From an uncultured Clostridia bacterium (GTDB lineage: Bacteria > Bacillota > Clostridia > Oscillospirales > Acutalibacteraceae), in the NCBI GenBank assembly GCA_944382025.1, contig CALWMQ010000074.1, positions 1 through 10,997 of the forward strand: a stretch of 10,997 nucleotides of DNA, read 5' to 3'. Positions 7,502-10,997 of the stretch are shown here, one piece after another. The notes under the pieces were generated by a model, which had not been told where the DNA came from, did no database searches, and saw nothing but the letters and a program-made list of their open reading frames with translations. The stretch's first letter is position 1. Every line of letters begins with the position of its first letter. Position numbers and translations under genes: made by a program.

Positions 7502-7518
7502 ATATTTCCGTTTGTCAA
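7490..7518 (-). promoter_or_regulatory. Promoter of the GntR-ABC operon
   Basis: On the minus strand a consensus -35 TTGACA (7513-7518) is followed after exactly 17 bases by TATACT (7490-7495). Transcription would start around 7483, giving a leader of about 28 bases. This is the best promoter in the window. Confidence 0.88.
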
Positions 7519-7661
7519 GTAGCCTTGCCTAAACACGGCAGGGAAACTTTCCCACACACTGATTGTCCGGTGCGGCCAGACGGCAGGCGGCTCCGGGAAA
7601 CATTCCTGCCGCTTTCTGCCGCTGGCGGGTACGGATTGTTTCATATAAAGCCGTGACGGAC

Positions 7662-7698
7662 AAGGAAAGACCCCCGGTTCAACCGGGGGCCTTTCCTT
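7662..7698. terminator. Strong hairpin, probable intrinsic terminator
   Basis: AAGGAAAG (7662-7669) pairs with CTTTCCTT (7691-7698) and CCCCCGGT (7671-7678) with ACCGGGGG (7682-7689), around a 3-base loop, with a single A-C mismatch at 7670/7690. The stem is nearly symmetric, with pyrimidine-rich flanks on both sides but only short T-runs. The most sensible role is ending minus-strand transcripts from glpK before the GntR promoter, although it is 360 bases past glpK and the repeats lie between. Confidence 0.6.
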
Positions 7699-7764
7699 TG
7701 TAAAAGCCGCCAGATATCCATAGGGGTATGTTCCGGCGGGACATAGCGAAAAGCCTTGCACCGA

Positions 7765-7867
7765 CTCCCTTTGCGGTTCCCCCAACCAACCCGCGCCGCA
7801 CTTACGGCTGTCGCTTTTGACCGCGGCGCCAATCTCTGGTCGTTATTTCCCGCACTGGGTGGGCTTG
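7765..7867 (+). repeat. Dispersed intergenic repeat, copy B1
   Basis: First of two tandem plus-oriented copies. It begins CTCCCTTTGCGGTTCCCCC and contains CCAACC, TTTTGACCGC, GGCGCCAAT and TTTCCCGCACT, the block order shared with the copy at 9766. It lacks the last third (the AAAACTT tail): copy B2 starts immediately after it at 7868. The upstream 7519-7661 and 7699-7764 stretches hold no gene that I can support. Confidence 0.8.
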
Positions 7868-8025
7868 CTCCTCTTGCGGTTTCCCAAACCAACCTGTAGT
7901 ACCGCCGCACTTGCGGTTGCCGCTTTTGACCGCGGCGCCCACCTCCGCTCCCTGTTTATTGCTCCCTCGGGAACTCCCAAGCGTTGGCTTTTTGTCAAAG
8001 GAGAGCCAAAACTTTATAAATACTG
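7868..8025 (+). repeat. Dispersed intergenic repeat, copy B2
   Basis: Plus-oriented copy directly after B1. It begins CTCCTCTTGCGGTTTCCCA and carries CCAACC, a 6-base insertion relative to B1, TTTTGACCGCGGCGCC, GCGTTGGC, TTTTTGTCAAAGG and CCAAAACTTTA. It ends about 33 bases from the glpK stop codon and is inverted relative to the copy on the other side of glpK. Confidence 0.8.
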
Positions 8026-8029
8026 CTGG

Positions 8030-8045
8030 CGGGAACACCTTCCCG
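8030..8045. other. Small hairpin just past glpK
   Basis: CGGGAA (8030-8035) pairs perfectly with TTCCCG (8040-8045) around the tetraloop CACC, 14 bases downstream of the glpK stop. There is no T-run, so it may stabilise the 3' end or be a weak terminator. Confidence 0.4.
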
Positions 8046-8058
8046 GCGGTCTCAAGCG

Positions 8059-9567
8059 CTATATTTCTTCCTGGCGAAGCCATTCCCGGCTCCGGCTAAC
8101 CGCCCTATGCCACCGTTCTAAAAGCTGTTCCCGCTCTTCCCCACCCATATGCGGATCAAAACGGGTTTCCAGCACCCATTGTTTCCGGATATCTTCCGTG
8201 TTCTCCCACAGCCCAATGGCCAGTCCCGCCAAATAGGCGGCTCCTAAAGCGGTTGTTTCCCGGATCTCGGGCCGCAGCACCGGGCAGTCCAGCATATCCG
8301 CCTGGAACTGCATAAGAAACTGGTTAGCGCTGGCTCCTCCATCCACCTTCAGGGACGTCAGGGGCATCCCTGTATCCCCCAGCAGGGCGTCCGCCAGGTC
8401 TCGGGATTGGTAAGCGATGGATTCCAGCGCCGCCCGGATAATATGATTGCGTCCGGTTCCCCGGGTCAGACCGAACAGGGTACCTCGTGCATACATATCC
8501 CAATACGGGGTACCCAGGCCTGTAAACGCCGGCACCAGCACAACCCCGCCGTTATCCGGCACCTGGGCGGCAAAAAACTCGCTGTCCGCCGCCCGGTCAA
8601 TCAACCCGAGCTCATCCCTCAGCCATTGGACAACCGCGCCCCCTACAAAAACGCTGCCCTCCATAACATATCCCGCCCGCTTGTCGCTCCCAGCCGACAG
8701 GGAGGTCAGCATCCCATGACTGGACAGGCACATCTGCTTTCCCAGGTTCATCAGCAGGAAACAGCCGGTCCCATATGTATTCTTCCCTTCCCCCTTGTCA
8801 AAACAGGCCTGGCCGAACAAGGCAGCCTGCTGATCACCTGCCGCCGCTCCAATGGGGATTTCAGCGCCCTCTACTACCGTAGTACCGAAAATATGGGAGG
8901 ATGGATATACATCCGGTAACATGTATTTCGGTATATCCAATTCGTATAATATATTCTCGTCCCAACTCTGGGTACAAATGTTAAACAGCATGGTCCGGGA
9001 GGCATTGGTATAATCCGTAGCGTGGACCTTTCCTCCCGTCAAACGCCAAATCAGCCAGGTATCTACCGTGCCGAACAGCAGCTCGCCCCGATAGGCCCGT
9101 TCCCTGGCCCCGGGAATGTTATCCAGCAGCCATTTGATTTTCGTACCCGAAAAATACGCGTCAATCAGCAGCCCGGTATTTTCCCGGATATAGGGTTCAC
9201 AGCCATCCGCTTTCATCTGCTCGCACTGGGGGGCGGTACGCCGGCACTGCCATACAATAGCGTTATGAATCGGGCGTCCCGTAGTTTTATCCCATACAAT
9301 GGTTGTCTCCCGCTGGTTCGTGATACCAATAGCTCCCACTTCCGAGGCAGCTATCCCGGTTTCACGGAGTACCCGGATCATAACCTCTGTTTGGGAAGCG
9401 TAAATTTCTTCCGCGTCATGTTCCACCCAGCCCGCCTGTGGGTAAATCTGGGTCAGCTCCTTCTGGGCGCATCCTACCATTCGGGCCTCTCCCGAAGGAC
9501 AGCGCTGGAATAAAATTGCCCGGGAACTGGTCGTCCCTTGATCCAACGCCAGTATATACCGCTTCAT
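8059..9567 (-). CDS. glpK: Glycerol kinase
   Basis: Glycerol kinase phosphorylates glycerol with ATP to sn-glycerol 3-phosphate in the cytoplasm. The 502-residue length and FGGY-kinase features are standard: ALDQGTTSSRA at residues 7-17, the glycerol-binding NQRETT at 84-89, the catalytic Asp245 in AGDQQAALFGQ, GTGCFLLMN, EGSVFVGGAVVQW, FTGLGTPYWD and the C-terminal DGGASANQFLMQFQAD. The region before the catalytic Asp reads SSHIFGTTVVEGAEIPI and lacks the HFYG segment that carries the phosphorylated His in enterococcal and bacillar GlpK, so activation by the PTS protein HPr is doubtful. The ATG at 9565-9567 has a purine-rich AAAGGATGGGGATAGG upstream. No glpF or glpD is adjacent. The gene has its own promoter far upstream, with a leader of about 315 bases containing a repeat, and is flanked by inverted repeat copies. 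Confidence 0.97.
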   Translation of the reverse strand: MKRYILALDQGTTSSRAILFQRCPSGEARMVGCAQKELTQIYPQAGWVEHDAEEIYASQTEVMIRVLRETGIAASEVGAIGITNQRETTIVWDKTTGRPIHNAIVWQCRRTAPQCEQMKADGCEPYIRENTGLLIDAYFSGTKIKWLLDNIPGARERAYRGELLFGTVDTWLIWRLTGGKVHATDYTNASRTMLFNICTQSWDENILYELDIPKYMLPDVYPSSHIFGTTVVEGAEIPIGAAAGDQQAALFGQACFDKGEGKNTYGTGCFLLMNLGKQMCLSSHGMLTSLSAGSDKRAGYVMEGSVFVGGAVVQWLRDELGLIDRAADSEFFAAQVPDNGGVVLVPAFTGLGTPYWDMYARGTLFGLTRGTGRNHIIRAALESIAYQSRDLADALLGDTGMPLTSLKVDGGASANQFLMQFQADMLDCPVLRPEIRETTALGAAYLAGLAIGLWENTEDIRKQWVLETRFDPHMGGEEREQLLERWHRAVSRSREWLRQEEI

Positions 9568-9615
9568 CCTATCCCCATCCTTTCCAGGGCCGTAGGCCCT
9601 TCAAGCTCTGCCGCA

Positions 9616-9766
9616 ACAACAGCACAGAAAGTTTTCCCCATCTTTTATAAAAGGCAGCACCTGCCAACGCCCGCAGTGCGGGAAACAGCGAGCAGGGGTT
9701 GGCCCTGCGGTCAAAACCGGCAGCCGCGAGCGCGGCGCAGGTTGGTTTTGGGAACCGCAAGGGGAG
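9616..9766 (-). repeat. Dispersed intergenic repeat, copy C, in the glpK leader
   Basis: The fullest copy, oriented on the minus strand. It begins CTCCCCTTGCGGTTCCCA at 9766 and contains CCAACC, TTTTGACCGC, GGCCAACC, TTTCCCGCACTGCGGGCG, TTTTATAAAAG and GGAAAACTTTC. It lies between the predicted glpK promoter and the glpK start, so it would be transcribed as part of the leader. A 63-codon frame opening at a TTG (9758-9760) runs through it and stops at TAG 9569-9571, one base before the glpK ATG. That TTG has no ribosome binding site, so I do not call it a gene. Confidence 0.8.
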
Positions 9767-9806
9767 GCGGGGCTAATAGGCAGAGCCCCCCGCCGTTTCC
9801 CACGGC
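9766..9806. other. GC-rich hairpins at the outer end of repeat copy C
   Basis: GGCGGGG (9766-9772) can pair with CCCCGCC (9788-9794). Alternatively GCCGT (9792-9796) pairs with ACGGC (9802-9806). In glpK leader RNA these would form competing structures. There is no T-run. A GC-rich hairpin also precedes copy A, so it may belong to the repeat unit. Confidence 0.4.
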
Positions 9807-9890
9807 AACACAGACCTTTAACCGTACCAGGCTGCCGCTGCCCCTCTATGGATTGTACAAAAAAACGATCCATCCATCCTATTTTATATC

Positions 9891-9919
9891 AGTATAGCAC
9901 CGGTTATGCCGTACAGCAA
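9891..9919 (-). promoter_or_regulatory. Probable glpK promoter (extended -10)
   Basis: On the minus strand TTGCTG (9914-9919) is followed after 17 bases by TATACT (9891-9896), preceded directly by TGC, giving an extended -10. Transcription would start near 9884. A 6-bp inverted repeat, ATGGAT (9848-9853) and ATCCAT (9868-9873), lies shortly downstream and could be an operator, but it is short. Confidence 0.65.
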
Positions 9920-9972
9920 GGCCCATTTACCGTTTCCCCTCCACGGAAAAAGCGGAGAACCTGGGAAATTTC

Positions 9973-10001
9973 TTGTAATTTGCATAGGGGAATAGTATAA
10001 T
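9973..10001 (+). promoter_or_regulatory. Promoter of the ATP-grasp ligase gene
   Basis: On the plus strand TTGTAA (9973-9978, four of six matches) and a perfect TATAAT (9996-10001) are 17 bases apart. Transcription would start near 10008, leaving a leader of about 63 bases. It diverges from the glpK promoter, with about 50 bases between the two -35 boxes. Confidence 0.82.
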
Positions 10002-10070
10002 GGGAATCGTATCCATATTGGTCGGTAATAGCCGGTCACCTTATTCCAAACCAGAAAGGCATGGTATCCC

Positions 10071-10997
10071 ATGAGCCAGCAACTTGATTTCCAGCCGGTG
10101 CTTTTGGGCAGCGACGTCAATGTATACGGCATGGCCCGTTCTTTCCATGAGGCCTACGGCATATCCTCGGTGGCTGTTGCCAAAGGCCGCCTGGGCGCTA
10201 CCTCCAACAGCCGTATCGTCACCATTGAAGTCATTGAACCCCGCTTAGAGGAGGATTCCGTTTTCTGCGAAACCTTGATCCGGTTCGCCGGCCGGTTTCC
10301 TAAAGACCTGCCGCTGCTTCTGGTACCCTGCGGCGATAACTATATCAAACTGCTCGCCAGGAACCAGGATACCCTGCGCCCCTATTACCGCTTCGCCTGT
10401 ACCGACGCCCAGCTGCTTAACCGCCTGAGCATGAAGGAAAGCTTCTACCAGGTGTGTACCGAGCACGGCTTCGACTTTCCCAAGACCACCACCTGCTCCC
10501 CGGAAACCTACAAGGGCTTCCAGCCGCCTTTCGATTTCCCCGTGATTATTAAGCCTTCCAACAGCGTGGCCTACTGGAACTGCCGCTTCCCCCATAAGAA
10601 AAAGGTATTCGTGGCCGGGAACCGGGAGGAGTTCGACGCTATCCTGGCCGCTATCTACGGTTCCAGCTACCAGGACCATCTGGTTATCCAGGAATATATC
10701 CCCGGAGATGACAGTAATATGCGGGTCATGAACTGCTTTTGCGGAAAGGATAAAAAGGTCAAGCTGATCTCCCTGGGTCAGGCTCTGCTGGAAGAGCATT
10801 CCCCGGAAGGGATCGGCAGCTATGCCGCCATTATCAGCACTGTCGACCGGGAGCTCTCCCAACGCATGAAAACCTTCCTGGAATCTATCGGCTATGTGGG
10901 CTTCGCCAACTTCGATATGAAAAACGATCCCCGGGATGGCCGCTACAAGCTGTTCGAAATGAGCCCCCGCCAGGGCCGCAGCAGCTTTTTTGTCACC
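10071..10997 (+). CDS. ATP-grasp carboxylate-amine ligase, D-aspartate-ligase-like (cut by window edge)
   Basis: The first 309 residues of an ATP-grasp enzyme; the frame is open to the right edge. The N terminus PVLLGSDVNVYGMARSFHEAYG and the later NFDMKNDPRDGRYKLFE and PRQGRSSFFVT closely resemble what I recall of the enterococcal D-aspartate ligase family, which links D-Asp to the peptidoglycan stem-peptide lysine with ATP. Visible ATP-grasp elements are Lys161 in VIIKPSNS, the hinge VIQEYIPGDDSNMR at 205-218, Asp282 in FANFDMK and the metal-binding Glu296 in FEMSPR. No signal peptide is seen, as expected for a cytoplasmic precursor enzyme. The ATG at 10071 has AGAAAGG 11 bases upstream; an ATG at 10061 is out of frame. 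Only the C-terminal part is missing. The family call is firm, but the exact substrate is an inference. Confidence 0.8.
   Translation, partial: MSQQLDFQPVLLGSDVNVYGMARSFHEAYGISSVAVAKGRLGATSNSRIVTIEVIEPRLEEDSVFCETLIRFAGRFPKDLPLLLVPCGDNYIKLLARNQDTLRPYYRFACTDAQLLNRLSMKESFYQVCTEHGFDFPKTTTCSPETYKGFQPPFDFPVIIKPSNSVAYWNCRFPHKKKVFVAGNREEFDAILAAIYGSSYQDHLVIQEYIPGDDSNMRVMNCFCGKDKKVKLISLGQALLEEHSPEGIGSYAAIISTVDRELSQRMKTFLESIGYVGFANFDMKNDPRDGRYKLFEMSPRQGRSSFFVT

Noticed and set aside
7541..7553. Palindrome GGGAAA-C-TTTCCC upstream of the GntR-ABC promoter
   Set aside because: Perfect but short and about 25 bases upstream of the -35; nothing else supports a function, and it may be a trace of the repeat's GGGAAAACTTT end.
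7477..7785. 102-codon minus-strand open frame upstream of the GntR gene
   Set aside because: It runs through the operon promoter, the strong hairpin and part of repeat copy B1, has no ribosome binding site that I can see and no recognisable motif.
7765..8025. Tandem repeat considered as a CRISPR array
   Set aside because: Only two units of unequal length, adjacent without spacers, and the family is dispersed; no cas genes.
10245..10862. 205-codon minus-strand open frame
   Set aside because: It lies wholly opposite the ATP-grasp ligase, which has clear family motifs; it has no recognisable domain.

Overview
The window reads as chromosomal DNA of a GC-rich Gram-positive anaerobe, most likely a clostridial Firmicute close to Oscillospiraceae/Ruminococcaceae. 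This is an inference. It rests on strong AGGAGG-type ribosome binding sites in front of ATG, GTG and TTG starts, sigma-A-like promoters, a YtrA-type GntR/ABC operon, a D-aspartate-ligase-like ATP-grasp gene and a clostridial-style SbcC. I cannot name a species.

Layout, right to left (all but one gene are on the minus strand). At the right edge a plus-strand ATP-grasp ligase (10071 to the edge) diverges from glpK (8059-9567), and each has its own recognisable promoter in the 9891-10001 gap. Then come a three-gene operon, GntR regulator, ABC ATPase and ABC-2 permease (5476-7455), driven by a TTGACA-17-TATACT promoter with a palindromic operator over the -10; guaB (3561-5033) with a clear intrinsic terminator; and a patatin - ZIP transporter - sbcC run (1-3337). 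The sbcC gene is cut by the left edge just before its expected zinc hook.

The genes are mostly ordinary housekeeping or accessory functions: glycerol phosphorylation, GMP synthesis, lipid hydrolysis, metal uptake, DNA end processing, peptidoglycan side-chain modification and a self-regulated exporter. The unusual content is between genes. A dispersed repeat of about 150 bp occurs four times in three intergenic regions: 5344-5432, a tandem pair at 7765-8025, and an inverted copy at 9616-9766. The copies next to glpK flank it as inverted repeats, and one lies inside the long glpK leader. The repeats share blocks around TTGCGGTTCCC, CCAACC, TTTTGACCGC, TTTCCCGCAC and AAAACTT. Copy 5344-5432 looks like the same unit with about 50 bp removed between two GCGG tetranucleotides. 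I do not recognise this family, and it is the best candidate here for something undescribed.

Stretches over 300 bases without a gene are 5034-5475 (guaB promoter region, hairpins, one repeat), 7456-8058 (operon promoter, a strong hairpin, two repeats) and 9568-10070 (glpK leader with one repeat, two divergent promoters). I see no tRNA, rRNA, CRISPR array, transposase or origin.
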